This document shows positions 46,830-57,953 of a DNA stretch of 64,000 nt, piece after piece; the first letter of the stretch is position 1, and each line of letters begins with the position of its first letter. Origin of the DNA: Tupaia tana (taxonomy: Eukaryota; Chordata; Mammalia; Scandentia; Tupaiidae); contig JAKSZU010000027.1 of NCBI GenBank assembly GCA_026018925.1, positions 888,829-952,828 on the forward strand, in the 5' to 3' direction. A program made the translations under genes and the position numbers. Below the pieces are notes generated by a model. The model saw only the letters and a program-made list of their open reading frames with translations, did not search any database and was not told the DNA's origin.

Positions 46830-47035
46830 CATTTCTTCAAGTTTACTCATTTCTTCCATGAGGCACAGAGACATAGATAGGCAAGCATCTCGGCAACGTC
46901 CTCACGCCCTATTCGCCTCCAGCCTCAGCCAGGCCCTCGTCCCAGGCTCACGTGCAGGATGTGCTCAAGAAGTGAACCCAGAACCTCCCCATGTGGGTCA
47001 GACGCACCGAAACCATTCTACCGGCAGGTCCCCCT
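46830..47035 (-). repeat. tRNA-derived SINE-like element (family C), copy 2
   Basis: Match to 113-310 and to the units at 62040-62760. Head on minus strand 'ggggacctgccggtagaat', B-box-like 'gggttcac'. Confidence 0.5.
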
Positions 47036-47039
47036 TGGT

Positions 47040-47370
47040 GCCCAGGTTATCCTACCTCCTGAACTTCAGTGCCCCAAACCAGAACATGCCGCATGACCCA
47101 CAGACCTCCTGGAGGAAGCTTCTGGGTGTCGTGCCAGACTGCACTGCCCCATGGCCTCTGGGAGGAGGAAGGACCTCCAGCATCGTGCCAGATGGCACGA
47201 CATGGCGGCCTGCATCAAGAAATGCTTTCAGACAGAAAGCCAGACTACCCAAAGGCCTCCGGAAGAAAGGCTTCTACACAGAGTCAGGAAGGCACCACCC
47301 AGAGATCTCGAGGAGGAAAGCTTCTGGGCAGAGCATTGAGCCATACTTCTCAGAGGTCCTGAGACGTAGG
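47040..47370 (-). repeat. Degenerate ~60-bp units of composite repeat 2
   Basis: Counterpart of 311-650; includes 'ggcctccggaagaaaggct' and 'ggaggaaagcttctgggc'. Confidence 0.6.
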
Positions 47371-47469
47371 GGAGAATAGACTAGCCAGGCACAGGCATCC
47401 CTGCTTACATAATGGGAAGGTCTCTCCAAGGCCCGAGAAAGGGTCTCCAAGACTCTAGCTGAGAAGCTG

Positions 47470-47718
47470 ATGCCTTCAGAGCGCCGATCAACTAGGACGA
47501 GCAAGGCCGGTGTGGAACACATGGGACTGGGTGGACTCTGCAGAGACTTTTTCAACTACTTGTCAGACACTCTCGAAATGGTGGCTTTGTCAAAGAAACT
47601 AAGTCATGAGATAAATGTGCCAAAGACAGACTCACTCGAGGAGCTAGAGTGGATTGTGGCAAAACGCTTTCGGATCCCATACGTTCCCCTTGCAGCAGTC
47701 ACATCACTCGGCCTCTGA
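47470..47718 (+). pseudogene. CARD-like open frame, copy 2
   Basis: An 82-codon frame with ATG at 47470 (MPSERRSTRTSKAG start), then LCRDFFNYLSDTLEMVALSK, INVPKTDSLEELEWIV and an end VTSLGL. From the D of RDFF to near the stop it shares frame and pattern with 829-1008; upstream of it the two copies are offset by one base. Differences between copies are mostly amino-acid changing, which argues against purifying selection. CARD resemblance (LLD/LSD-x-L, LSK, TDS, closing KR/KG) is inference. It stands beside CpG-rich DNA with promoter-like motifs, so transcription is conceivable. Pseudogene or repeat-borne frame is the safer call. Confidence 0.3.
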
Positions 47719-47759
47719 CACCGTGAAGATAATCTAGAAAGAAAAAAAAGCAGAACATG

Positions 47760-48340
47760 AAAAGAGTCTCTGACAGGCAGGATTCTTCCTAACGCATTTG
47801 AACGTCAGGACAGTTGTAAAAGATGTTCGGACGATCTCCTCGGGCACACTTTGCAGAAAGCAATCCAACCAAAAACACACAGACGTCAGAATCTTCCAGG
47901 GGTGATCCCAGATGTGGTCATTGTTGGAGAGGGGGAGGAAATAGTTTACTTTCACAGAATCACAAAGAATTCTTGGTAACGAGAATCTGGAATTTTCCCA
48001 AACGATCTTGAACTCTCAAGGACGGTCCCTATGTGGGAAGGTGGCGTGGAAAAGGGAAGGTGCTGGATCAGCACGTGGTTGCCATCAGCGTCCCAAAACT
48101 GGTAGACTGAAAATCACACCAGTGCCTTGGCCCAGGAGCCCCGGATCTCAAGAGGAGAATAGAGAAAACCTGACGGCAGCATGTCCGTCCGCCCGGTGGG
48201 TGGGTGGGTGGGTGGGGGTGTGTGCTTTCTGACTCTACCCTCGCCATTTCTCCCCAGTGGGGTCGAGCACCCTAAATGGATGAACGAGTAATCGAAACGG
48301 TACAGAACTTACAGTGCTGACAGAGGCGGTCACAGAGTGA
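47760..48340. other. Transition into CpG-rich block, no gene recognised
   Basis: 'ggtgggtgggtgggtgggtg' near 48198-48217 is a G-rich short tandem with quadruplex-like potential. CpG density rises from about 47820. Open frames here are short and not conserved in the second unit. Confidence 0.5.
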
Positions 48341-48466
48341 ATGATTAGGAGAAGATCTGTGCCTCATGTGGGGACTAAACTAGGAAATCCTATTACCGAC
48401 GCGCCTAAGGATAAAACCGAGAAAAGGAGAATCCGAACGGGCTTGCCCGCGTCTCTCTCTCTCTGT

Positions 48467-48469
<3 letters not shown>

Positions 48470-48504
<35 letters not shown>
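48470..48504. repeat. (CA)n microsatellite
   Basis: About 17 CA repeats after a (CT)n run; counterpart at 50296-50328. Confidence 0.95.
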
Positions 48505-48505
<1 letters not shown>

Positions 48506-49379
48506 GCCCACCGCATCCCAAAATGGTTCCCTGTAATACACCACCATGACCACAGGAGGGAGCTCCAGGACACCCTATGAAAGAGCAATAGGGAAAGGAA
48601 TGCAACAGATCGAGCGAGGGTGGGATCCTGGTCGTGGATGGGACGGCCAGCAGGGCACTGACAGGGCACAGTCCTGGCCAGACACCCAACAGAGGGACAA
48701 TGGCAACAGCTGCAAGAAGGGGAGCGAGCGGGCCGGCCGGCCACGTCCAACAGACCGAAAGCGGCCCCAGACGTATTCCATGGTGTACACACTGCAGGAG
48801 TTTTACCTCGTCTGTTTCCCACGCAGTTTTTGCCGTGGGATTTGTGCACTAAACAGACACAGTCGTGGGGAGGGCTAGAACGAAAAACCATGCCCTTACC
48901 CCGGGAGAAATGGCTTCCTCACGACTCTGACTCCTCCTCCTCCTCATTCTCCTCTTCCTCTGTTCCTCTCTCTGGGAATGCCGAGCACATGATCTCCAAG
49001 CTGGAGGTCTGAGACAGACCACGACCCTGAACCTCCAAGCAACCGCTGGCACAGGGCAGCGGATTCTCAAAAGGACAGCCCCTGAGGCCTTAGGGCATCT
49101 TCCGCCCACGAGGGACTAAAGCTCGTGCCTCAGAAGAGGGGCCGACAGGTGGTGGGCATGGTGATAAAGGGCACGGGACTCCCGCTTGGGAGAACACGGT
49201 CCACACCCGGGACCTGGCGGCTTGCTTTCTCATTAGCTCACTCTCGCTCTCTTGCTCTGTCCCTCTCTGGTCAAATGGAAAGAAATCATGAAGTTAAATA
49301 AGCCCTAGATCATTCTGAAAAACGACCAACCGACAAAACGAGGGCGAGGGGAGGAAAAAGGAACCCCATGTCCCCGGGT

Positions 49380-49720
49380 ACTGTGGGCACTCCCCTGGGG
49401 AACTGTAGGAGGGAACACCGAGGCGTCGGGAACGCTGTATTCCGGCCACACGGCCGGAAGTCTTCCTCTCGGGGGACTGTGGGTAATGGAGTCCAACAGA
49501 CCACCAGAAGTCCCCCTCCCAGAGAGGCCTGTGGGTGATGTAGTAGGATGCCAGGACCAGGTGATGTAGTAGGATGCCAGGACCAGAAGTCCCGCCAGCC
49601 CCCTCCAAGATCTATGGGTAATGGAGTCTAATGCTGCGACCGGAAGTTGCCTGGTGGCCTGCTATTCCCGGATGCCTTCCACCTAGAGGACTGTGGGAAA
49701 TGTAGTCCGGCTCTCCACGC
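49380..49720 (+). promoter_or_regulatory. ETS/ZNF143-like ~60-bp tandem array, unit 1
   Basis: ETS-type 'gccggaagtcttcctc' near 49452 and 'gaccggaagttgcc' near 49638 alternate with ZNF143/STAF-like 'ctgtgggaaatgtagtcc' near 49690 and variants 'ctgtgggtaatggagtcc' and 'ctgtgggtgatgtagtagg'. The canonical ZNF143 site contains ACTACAATTCCC; the best unit here reads ACTACATTTCCC on the reverse strand. Binding is not shown. Confidence 0.5.
49535..49586 (+). repeat. Exact 26-bp tandem duplication
   Basis: 49535-49560 and 49561-49586 are identical, running from 'gtgatgtagtagg' to 'ccaggaccag'. The paralogous array at 51445-51470 has a single copy, so this is recent. Confidence 0.95.
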
Positions 49721-49725
49721 GTCAC

Positions 49726-50154
49726 TCTAAGGGTGGTGAAGGAGGGAAGCAGGCCCCACAATCCCGTCTTGTACTCAGACGCTAGGACCCAAGAACTGCC
49801 ATATCCCGGAGGCCCGGGGTGCAGGGCTGGGAGGGGACGGTGATGTGGTCCGGCGCTCACCTGGGAGTCGACCGACCACCCAGTGGCCACTGGGCAATGG
49901 AGTCTGGCGCCAGGCCCAGAGGCCTTCTTCCCTGAAGCCTCTGGGCTGGCTGTTCCCCTGCCACGCCCTGACCCACCCCACTTCCCCCCCCCAGGCCTGG
50001 CCTCTCTGAGACCTCTGGGAACTCCGGACCAGACCGTTACCGAGCGGAGCCCAGCCAGGCCAAGCGGAGCCCCGCCGAGCCGTGCCGGGACCCCTGGGGG
50101 ACCTCTAGGGGAGACCCACACCTGCTGGTCATCCGGAGCCCGGTCACAAAATGA
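49726..50154. other. CpG-rich spacer between the two ~1.4-kb units
   Basis: GC-rich sequence with further diverged ~60-bp units ('gccactgggcaatggagtct', 'aggcctggcctctctgag'). No transcript structure seen. Confidence 0.5.
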
Positions 50155-50292
50155 ATGATTAGGAGTAGATCTGTGCCTCATGTGTGTACTAAAGTAGGAA
50201 ATCCTATCACCGATGGGCCTAAGGATAAAATCGAGAAAAGGAGAATCCGAACGGGCTTGCCTGCGTCTCTCTCTATCTCTCTCTCTCTCTAT

Positions 50293-50331
<39 letters not shown>

Positions 50332-51610
50332 CCGCACTCGCGCGTGCACACACACAAATCCACCACATCTCAAAACGCTCCCCTGCAATACACCACCGTG
50401 ACAACAGGAGAGAGCTCCCGCACACCCTATGGAAAACGGTTCCCTGCAATACACCACTGTGACCACAAGAGGGAGCTCCAGGACATCCTATGGAAGAGCG
50501 ATAGGGAAAGGAGGGCAGCCAGAGCATGGGATCCCATTCATGGATGGGGACCCAAGGCAGGGCACCAAGAGGAGCATGCTCCTGGCCAGACACCCGAGGG
50601 ACGAGGGTAGCAGCTGAAGAAAGGGGAGCGGGCCAGCCAGCCAGCCACCGGAGCCGGCCACATCCGACTGACCGAATGCCACCCCAGACGTATTCCATGG
50701 TGTTCTGCCTGAAGGCATTTTATCTCGCCTGTTTCCCACCCAGTTTCTGCCCTGGGATTTGTGCACTAAACAGACAGAGTTGTGGGGAGTGCTGGAATGA
50801 AAAACCATCCCCTTCCCCAGGAGAAATTGCTTTGTTGGGACTCCTCCTCCTCCTTTTCCTCCTCTGTTCCTCTCTCCTCTCTTGGGGATGCAGAGCACAT
50901 GATCTCCAAGCTGGAGGTCTGAGACAGACCGCATGCCTGAACCTCCAAGTGACCACTGCCCAGGGCCATGAATTCTCAAAAGGACAGCCCCTGAGGCCTT
51001 GGGGCCTCCCCTGCCCACGAGGGACTAAAGCTCCTGGCTCAGAAGAGGGACTGGCAGGTGGTGGGGGTGGTGGTGAAGGGCACCGACTCCCTCTTGGGAG
51101 AATACGGTCCACACCCGGGACCTGGCGGCTTGCTTTCTCAATGGCTCGCTCTCGCTCTCTTGCTCTGGCCCTCTCTGGTCGAATGGACAGAAATCCATGA
51201 AGTTAATTAAGCCCTAGATCATTCTGAAAAAAATAGCAACAGACAAAATGAGGGCGAGATGAGGAAAGAGGAACCCCATGTCTCCGGGTACCGTGGGCAC
51301 TCCCCCGGACACTGTAGGAGGGAACACTGAGGCGACGGGGAACACTGTGTTCCAGCCCCACAGCCGGAAGTCTTCCTCTGGGGAACTGTGGGTATTGGAG
51401 TCCGAAGGACTGCTGGAAGTCTCCCTCCCAGAGAGGCCTGTGGGTGATGTAGTAGGATGCCACGACCGGAAGTCCCGACTGCCCCCGCCAAGATCTATGG
51501 GTAGTGGAGTCTGATGCTGCAACCAGAAGTGCCCCGCTGGCCCGCTATTCCTGGACGCCTTCCGCCTAGAGGACTGTGGGAAATGTAGTCCGGCTCTACC
51601 CTGTGGGAGG
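50155..51610 (+). repeat. ~1.4-kb tandem unit, copy 2
   Basis: Collinear with 48341-49725 but with a local duplication near 50380-50480: two 'ggttccctgcaatacacca'-type segments, each followed by a CTCF-like 'accacaagagggagctcc' or its variant. Confidence 0.85.
51290..51610 (+). promoter_or_regulatory. ETS/ZNF143-like ~60-bp tandem array, unit 2
   Basis: 'gccggaagtcttcctc' near 51363, 'gaccggaagtcccg' near 51463 and 'ggactgtgggaaatgtagtc' near 51570. Same order as in unit 1. Confidence 0.5.
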
Positions 51611-51716
51611 AAGCTCGCAGGTCAGCTGAGATCCAGCACTGCCTCCTGGCCAACAGGGCGATGTGGGAGGTGGCCTGATGGCCAGCTGGAGTCTAGAGCC
51701 CTCTGCTGGCCTTCTC

Positions 51717-51756
51717 AGAAATTGCACACGCCCTATAGCAAAAACCTCTCCAAAAA

Positions 51757-51795
<39 letters not shown>
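51717..51795 (+). repeat. SINE A tail fragment with (AAAT)n
   Basis: 'ccctatagcaaaaacctctc' is the family 3' end, followed by about ten AAAT units. The rest of the SINE is absent. Confidence 0.8.
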
Positions 51796-52002
51796 GGGAC
51801 CAGCAGTTAGTGTAATGGCTAGGTCACTGGACTCTCACGTGTTCGACCGCGGTTCAAGTCCTGGACCCAGCGGCTTAAAACTCACACCAGATTGCAGTGT
51901 GGCCATCCCCTCTGGGGGGATGATTTCTCACTTTCTATCTCTATGTCTCTGTCTGTCTGTTGAGCGCATGCACCCTATAGTAAAAACATCTCCAAAAATA
52001 AA
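51796..52002 (+). mobile_element. SINE family A, internally shortened
   Basis: Head 'gggaccagcagttagtgtaa', B box 'ggttcaagtcc', then a gap in the middle ('acaccag' joins 'attgcagtgtgg'), A-rich tail. Confidence 0.88.
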
Positions 52003-52224
52003 GAAAGAAAGTGAGTAAACTGAGTCATTCATGCTCCTAGTAGTATAGCTGTGGATATCAGAATCCAACTAGGTTTAATGGTATAAGGGAAGTAGCTCAT
52101 CATCAAGAAATGTATTACACCAGACAGCACATTACCATGAAGTACAGCATGAGAGCAATGGAATACAGACTCCTGTCTTTGTTGAAGAAAAGTAGATACA
52201 GTCTAACTTTGGAAATTTTTTTTG

Positions 52225-52482
52225 AGAATCTTTTTTATTGTTGTTGTTGCTATAGGGCACATGCCCTTACCAGAGAGACAGAGAAACAGAATGCGAGAAA
52301 ACCCCCCCCCCAGGGGGGATGGCCACGCTGCAACCCCTTCTCCTCCATTCTTCTCTTAGGATCTTGGGCACACACGCACACGCGCCTGGTGTGAGTTTAA
52401 GCTGCCAGGTCTGGGACTCAAATGGCAATCGACTACATGGGAGTCCAGTGACATAACCATTATGATAACTGCTGCTCCCCAT
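52225..52482 (-). mobile_element. SINE family A at edge of satellite fragment
   Basis: Reverse orientation, full length, with a C-run palindrome 'ccccccccccaggggggat'. Its 5' end abuts the satellite fragment at 52484. Confidence 0.88.
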
Positions 52483-52483
52483 G

Positions 52484-54838
52484 CCAGGCTTCTTTAACCC
52501 TACCTCTGTCCCCAAAAGAACTAGTGTGGTGGCCTTGATCTGTGCATGCACACTATCTCCCCTGAGGTCTACCTCAGGACCCAAAGCCTTCCAGTTCACA
52601 TAAGGCCACTTCAGTCAGACCTCTGATGCTGAAAGAGTCAGGGTATTACAATGCTGTTGACTGGAGTGTGAAACCCAGCTCCACCCGGTCTGCCTAATGA
52701 GCCAGGTCTTTCCATCCCAAACCAGGTTGCTATGACCTGACCATTGCCAGTAACAGAGCCAGGGAGACCTACCAGATTTCACAGCTCAGTACCAGGTTTC
52801 CACTATAGATGTGCTCAGTACCCAATGTAAAATCTCACTTCTAATCCGTAATGCCAACACCAAACCATAATTCCACACATCAAACCCCAACTCCTACTCT
52901 TAACTCCTAACTATAATCATAACACTAACACAACCCTAACCCAAACCCAACCACAACCCTTACCTACTATCTCTGGTAGCCATCAGGCTGCAGCCCAGTA
53001 CCAGGTTTCCACTATAGATGTGCTCGGCATCCGATGTCCAGTAGTGCCCTCTAGTGCACAGTGAGAATCCCCTGGGTTCGCTGAGGTGCCTACTGTGAGG
53101 AATTACAGACACAAAATTTCACCAGTGAGAAGGGGGTCCACCCACATGACATTCATTAGAGATAGGAAGGCAAAGCTCTCTGGTTAGCTGATCCAAAGCT
53201 CCCCCTGATGGTTATCATGGGTAATACAGGACAAGGTGTGGGATTAGCTGAGGCTGACCTCTGTGGCCAAAGGAGGTTGAAGAAGATAAAATCACACTAA
53301 CAGAACTTAAAATACCCTCCTGGATGTCCACTGGAATCAATCACCTTTATGGTTAAGATCTGGTGACTTGTATGTAATCAGATCAACTCTTAAGACCGAA
53401 GGATGAACTACAATGGGTATTCTGGGTATGGTGTCATTATGGGAATAACTGGGAAGTCATATTATTGGACTAAAAAAAATCCTCTAAGAATATAACTGAG
53501 AAAAAGATATATTCATGACACTACTAAACAATGTCAAACAACACTGGTGATGATTACATGAAACTGAACAGATTCAAAACTGATGATCAAATCACAAAAT
53601 TTTGAGTACAACTTTCCTTATTCACTTACATTATGTTCTTGGGATTAAGATGCTCCTTTCTAAGAACCGATGCAGCTGGAGTGTGGCACTGTCTTGACAG
53701 ACATGTATACTCTAGCTTCCCCTGGTTCCTCCTCATGACTCAAAGCATTCCAAACTATGCCATGTTACTTCGACCCAACATGTGTCAGCAACAGACGTGG
53801 TCATGGTGACTTTGACTGGGGCATGCACCACGGCTCCCCCCAGTTCCCCCTCAGGATCCAAAGCCTTGCAGTTAATGCCAGGACACACTAACCTGACAAA
53901 TGCCACCAAAAGAGACTGAGTATCATGCTGGCCTTGACTAAGGTGTGCATCCTGGCTCATCACAGGTCCTCACCTGAACCCAAAGCCTTCAAACTGTCAC
54001 AGAGCTGCCTCGCCCCTAACAATGCCACCAATGGAGTCAGGAAATCATTTGAGTCATGACTGGGGAACATCCTCTGGCTTCCCCCAGGTCATCCCAGAAA
54101 TCCCTGAGCCTTCCAGCCACCACCAACTTACCCTGTACTAACCAATTCTGTTAACAAAGCCAGGGTGTTATATCAGTCTTGGCTAGTGTAAACATTCCCT
54201 TCTGCCTGGCTTTCTTTGGGATGTAGCACCTTCTAGCCACTGCCAGGACCCCTTTCCCTAAACAGCACCATTGATGGAGCCAGGATGTCATGTCGGTCTT
54301 GACTAGGAGGCATACCCAGTCTTCCCCAGGCCCTCACTGGGACCCACACACTGCCAGGCCCACTATCCTGACCAGTGCCACTGACAAAGGTGGGGTGTCA
54401 TGCCAATCTTGGCCTGGGCACATACCTTGGCTTTCCTCAAGTTCTTCCATGAGACCCAAGGCCTACATCTGCTGCCGAGCAGACACACCCTGACTACACC
54501 ACCATGCTGGCTTTGACCAGGTTATATACTGCAAAGCCCCAAATACGCCTCTGGACTAGAGTCTTCCCCATGCCAGGCTGCTTTGATTCAATCCTTGCCA
54601 CTAACAAGTCAGGGTAAACCCAAGCTCCCCCAAGCTCTTCCCCAAAACACAGAACCCACAGCCTTAACCCTTAATCTCCGAATACTAAACATGATCTAAA
54701 ATGCATCACAAAACCTTAATAAAGAATCCATATCTCCAAACCCCGAACCCTAGCCTTATGACTAACCTAACCATAGCTCCATAATACAACTCCAACCCTT
54801 ACCTACCACATCCAGCAGCCCAGACTGTGGTTCAGCTT
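52484..54838. repeat. Macrosatellite fragment, third copy (part of F'' and all of G'')
   Basis: Collinear with 29698-32227: ~120-bp units, C/A-rich block 52830-52965, head, CTCF-like 'aagctccccctgatggttat', body 53290-53660, ~120-bp units, block 54665-54800. Near 52785-52830 a short stretch of the next head ('cagtaccaggtttccactat') is inserted early, replacing some units. Confidence 0.85.
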
Positions 54839-54960
54839 TCTATGCTCCATAAAGAATTAAAAGGTCCATCTGCATTTCACTATGAAAAGTTAAAGGACAG
54901 AAAGCCTAAAATGACCTACGTGCTCAGGCAAGTCAATGGCCTAATAGTAAAAGTGGATAC
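54839..54960. other. Short low-copy stretch after the satellite fragment
   Basis: An open frame 54827-55015 (…LHKELKGPSAFHYEKLKD…) starts in the satellite head and ends in a SINE remnant, so it is unlikely to be a gene. No family recognised. Confidence 0.4.
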
Positions 54961-55160
54961 TTCCCACATAGCCTACTGTGTGATTCAAGTCCCAGAGGGC
55001 TTGAAAAACACATGAGTACATGTATATGCAAAATCCTAAGAGGTAAAATGAAGGGTAAAGACTTGTGGAGTGGCGATCTCCCAGAGGAATGCTTTCTCAC
55101 TTTCTCTCTCCATTCATCTTTCACTCTGTCTTTCCAGAAAATGCATGCAACTTATAACAA
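54961..55160 (+). repeat. Old SINE A relative
   Basis: 'gtgattcaagtccc' as a B-box trace, 'gatctcccagaggaatg' and 'tttctcactttctctctcc' follow family order. Confidence 0.6.
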
Positions 55161-55205
55161 TTTTTTAATTAATAAGTGATCAATATATGATTACTTTTAA
55201 TTCTT

Positions 55206-55413
55206 TTTTTTTTTTTTTTTTTGGAGAGGTTTTTCGCTATAGGGTGCTTAGACAGACAGAGAGAGACATAGAGACAGAAAGCGAGAAATCAAATGGTCAC
55301 GCCGCAATCCCTTCTCCTCCATTCTCCTCTCGGGATCCTGGGCACGCAAACGCGCCCGGCGTGAGTTGTAAGCTAGACGCGAACCGCGGTCGACTGTGGG
55401 AGTCCAGCGACTA
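55206..55413 (-). mobile_element. SINE family A, shortened
   Basis: Reverse orientation after a T-run; conserved 'gcgcccggcgtgagttgtaa' and 'gcgaaccgcggtcgac', with small internal gaps. Close to consensus elsewhere. Confidence 0.88.
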
Positions 55414-55636
55414 AATCTACTTTTCTACACTTATGTAAATAATCAGACAAAATCTATTAAAACTAAATGTACATATATTATCCTGAATAAAAAGTGAGAG
55501 TGACTATAGACATAAATCATATATGTCAATGAAAAAGCATAATGTAACTGCTATGTTTGAATATCCCTGGCAAAAACTCATGCAAAAATTTAAATACTAC
55601 TTATGATATTAAGAAATAAGGCCTTAAGAGCTGGTT
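55414..55636. other. AT-rich low-copy sequence
   Basis: No feature recognised. Confidence 0.5.
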
Positions 55637-55885
55637 GGGGGGGATCAGCACATGGTGTGGTGGTTAAAGAGCTGGACTCTCACATGGCCAACCATGGTTT
55701 GAGTCCAGGACCTGGTAGTTTAAAAGTCAGACTGGCCATGTGTGTGTCCATGCCCAAAATCTCAGAATGAGAATGGAAGTTAGCTATTGTGGCATAGCTA
55801 ACTGCCTGAGGGTGATTTATCACTTTCTCTGTCTCTCTCCAGCAAGCACATGTGCCCTATGGTGAAAAACTGAAGGAAAAAAAGA
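55637..55885 (+). mobile_element. Older SINE family A relative
   Basis: 'gatcagcacatggtgtggtg' head, 'ggtttgagtcc' B-box-like, 'gccctatggtgaaaaac' tail. Confidence 0.75.
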
Positions 55886-56288
55886 AGTGGCTAGGTCATG
55901 GAGTACCATCCTCCTAAGTGTATTTAAGTCATTATCAGAGGAGTAGGTTAGTTATCCTGAGAACAGGATGTTGTAAAAAAGTAGGTTAAGCCCCTCTAAC
56001 TTGTTTTCAATGATAGAAGGTTTTCAATGAGTGTAGTTTACCAACAGTAGCAAATATTTCAGCTTTAAAAAATTGAAAGTAGGATATAAGTTACATGTTT
56101 AGTACTAGAAAATTTGTGCAATATGTTCATAGCAATGTGGTTGTCACAAGTATCTCATTTACCTTTAAGTATTGTTAACATGCCATGCACAAAGGTGGAA
56201 GGGGTGGAACTATGCACTAAAGTGGGTGCTATTAACTAGTGTTTGGCAGAGTTGTGATCTACTTCGCAGTTTAAAATATCAATCTTTT

Positions 56289-56564
56289 GGGATCAGCAGA
56301 TGGTGTAATGGTTACATTACTGGACTCCCATGTGGCTGAGTGTGGTTTGAGTCCCAGACCTGGTCACTTGAAACTCATGCTGGGTGTGAGCCCAGAATTT
56401 GTGTGTGCCCAAATGCTAATAGGAGGATGGAGGAGAACAGACTGTAGTGTGGTCATCCTCCCAGGGTGTGATTTCTCACTTTGTTTTTCTTCCTCTCCCT
56501 GTCTCTCTAGTGAGCACTTCTGCCCTGTAACAAAAATCTTTCTCTCTTTAAAAAAAAAAAAAAA
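56289..56564 (+). mobile_element. SINE family A, shared
   Basis: Counterpart of 39605-39866. Confidence 0.85.
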
Positions 56565-56579
56565 TTCAACCTGTTTCCT

Positions 56580-56765
56580 CTTTTTAGACTTATTTAACTT
56601 TATTTATTTTTATTTATTTATTTATTATTTATTTATTTTAATTTGAACAGAGAGGAACAGAGAAAGAGAGAGAAGAGGAAAGTGAGAAAGCAAGCCACCC
56701 AGTCTGGGACTCAAACTGCAGTGGGCCAAGTGGGAGTCCAACACCCTTAATCACCACAGGCCTCT
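56580..56765 (-). mobile_element. SINE family B, shared, with ATTT-rich tail
   Basis: Counterpart of 39881-40027, with an expanded 'tatttatttattatttat' tail. Confidence 0.85.
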
Positions 56766-56992
56766 AGACTTATTTTTTCATAGAATATATAATATATACT
56801 AAAAAATTTCATTCCGCTAAACAGCCTTACTCAGATTCAGCATCTTCAGATTCCCTGTGCTGTGCAACTGGTCCTGTGTGTAGATATTAAGCAATGAGGA
56901 CACAGACACAAACACAAAGATAAAAAAGTATGATGTGACAAGATAATGCCTCATACCAATCAGAAGTTCATTTGGTTCTCTTTTGTTTGTTT

Positions 56993-57226
56993 TTGAGAGA
57001 TATTTTTTGCTATAAGGCACAAGTGCTCACAAGAGTGACAGAGACGGAAAGCAAGAAATCACCCCCAAAAGGGAGATATTCAAGCTGCAATCCCTTCTCC
57101 TCCATTCTTCCTGTTGGGATCTTGGACAGGCATGAACACACACCCAGCATGAGTCTTAAGCCACAGGGTCCAGGATTTAAAATGTGGTCAAGTACATGAG
57201 AATCCACTACACCATCTGCTGGTCCC
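56993..57226 (-). mobile_element. SINE family A, shared
   Basis: Counterpart of 40262-40505. Confidence 0.8.
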
Positions 57227-57765
57227 AAAGGTTCATTTGTTAAAAACCCTTTATTAGTGTTAGAAACTCCACTGAAGACTGATTTAAAGTCTCATTCTTG
57301 CCAAAAATAAATTAAAAAATAAAAAATATTTCTCTTCCATTTCTGTCTTCTAAAACCAGTTCTCAAATTGTACTTAGAAAAATCTCATCCAAATCTCAAA
57401 GAGATTTTCAGCCATGTGTGAATACAAACTTTTTAATACAGTACCATTGACAGTGGGTTACTTTCAAAAAGGTCTTATTAAGCATAAATTAATTTTAAAA
57501 TGTTTAAGATTGTCCTTGGGTCTTGAGAAATTGTCAGTCATGACAATTCTCTCAAAAACAAGATGAGCTAAAAAATATATTATGAAAATATTGATGATGA
57601 AAAATAATAAAAATACATAAGATTAAGAAAACTGTGGAAAAGTAGAAAGACAGGAAAATTAAGTTAAATAAGAGAAAATTATTACACTTGATTAGAAAAG
57701 TAGAGAAAATGGGTGATTTGCTAGTGAGATATACAGTAACAAAATTAGACTCTAAAATAAAAATA
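57227..57765. other. AT-rich low-copy sequence of the duplication
   Basis: Counterpart of 40506-41045. No gene recognised. Confidence 0.6.
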
Positions 57766-57775
57766 GAACAATCAG

Positions 57776-57953
57776 GGGACCAGCAGGTGGCATGGTGGTT
57801 AAGGTGCTGGACACTCCCACATGGCTGACCATGGTTCATGTGGTGCATGTCCCAGACCTGGTGGCTTGCTCTCTCTCTCTCTCTCTCTCTCTCTGCCTAA
57901 AATGAAAAATAAATGAATGAATTAATAAAATTGAATAAATAATTTTAAAAAAA
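57776..57953 (+). mobile_element. SINE family B, copy-2-specific
   Basis: 'gggaccagcaggtggcatgg' head, (CT)n at 57867-57894, AATA-rich tail. Flanked by 'gaacaatcag' (57766-57775 and 57954-57963). The copy-1 site at about 41041-41050 is empty. Confidence 0.93.

Larger units (their letters stand above)
48341..49725 (+). repeat. ~1.4-kb tandem unit, copy 1
   Basis: Starts 'atgattaggagaagatctgt', contains a (CT)n/(CA)n tract, 'gaccacaggagggagctcc', a decayed reverse SINE A (about 48880-49050), a decayed SINE B (49140-49300) and a ~60-bp unit array (49340-49725). Counterpart 50155-51610. The SINEs are shared, so they predate the duplication. Confidence 0.85.
47820..51620. promoter_or_regulatory. 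GC/CpG-rich island-like block
   Basis: CpG dinucleotides are frequent ('cgagcgggccggccggcc', 'ccgagcggagcccagcc', 'gccccgccgagccgtgccgg') in contrast to the rest of the window. It holds a tandem duplication and the least decayed ETS-like sites. An unmethylated promoter-type island is inferred. No first exon can be assigned. Confidence 0.55.

Noticed and set aside
46549-47379. 276-codon open frame, the longest in the window
   Set aside because: It runs through a reverse SINE A, a family C element and ~60-bp units, and its paralog at 1-640 does not keep one long frame.
54827-55015. 62-codon frame LHKELKGPSAFHYEKLKD...
   Set aside because: Starts in satellite head sequence and ends in a SINE remnant; no second copy or family match.
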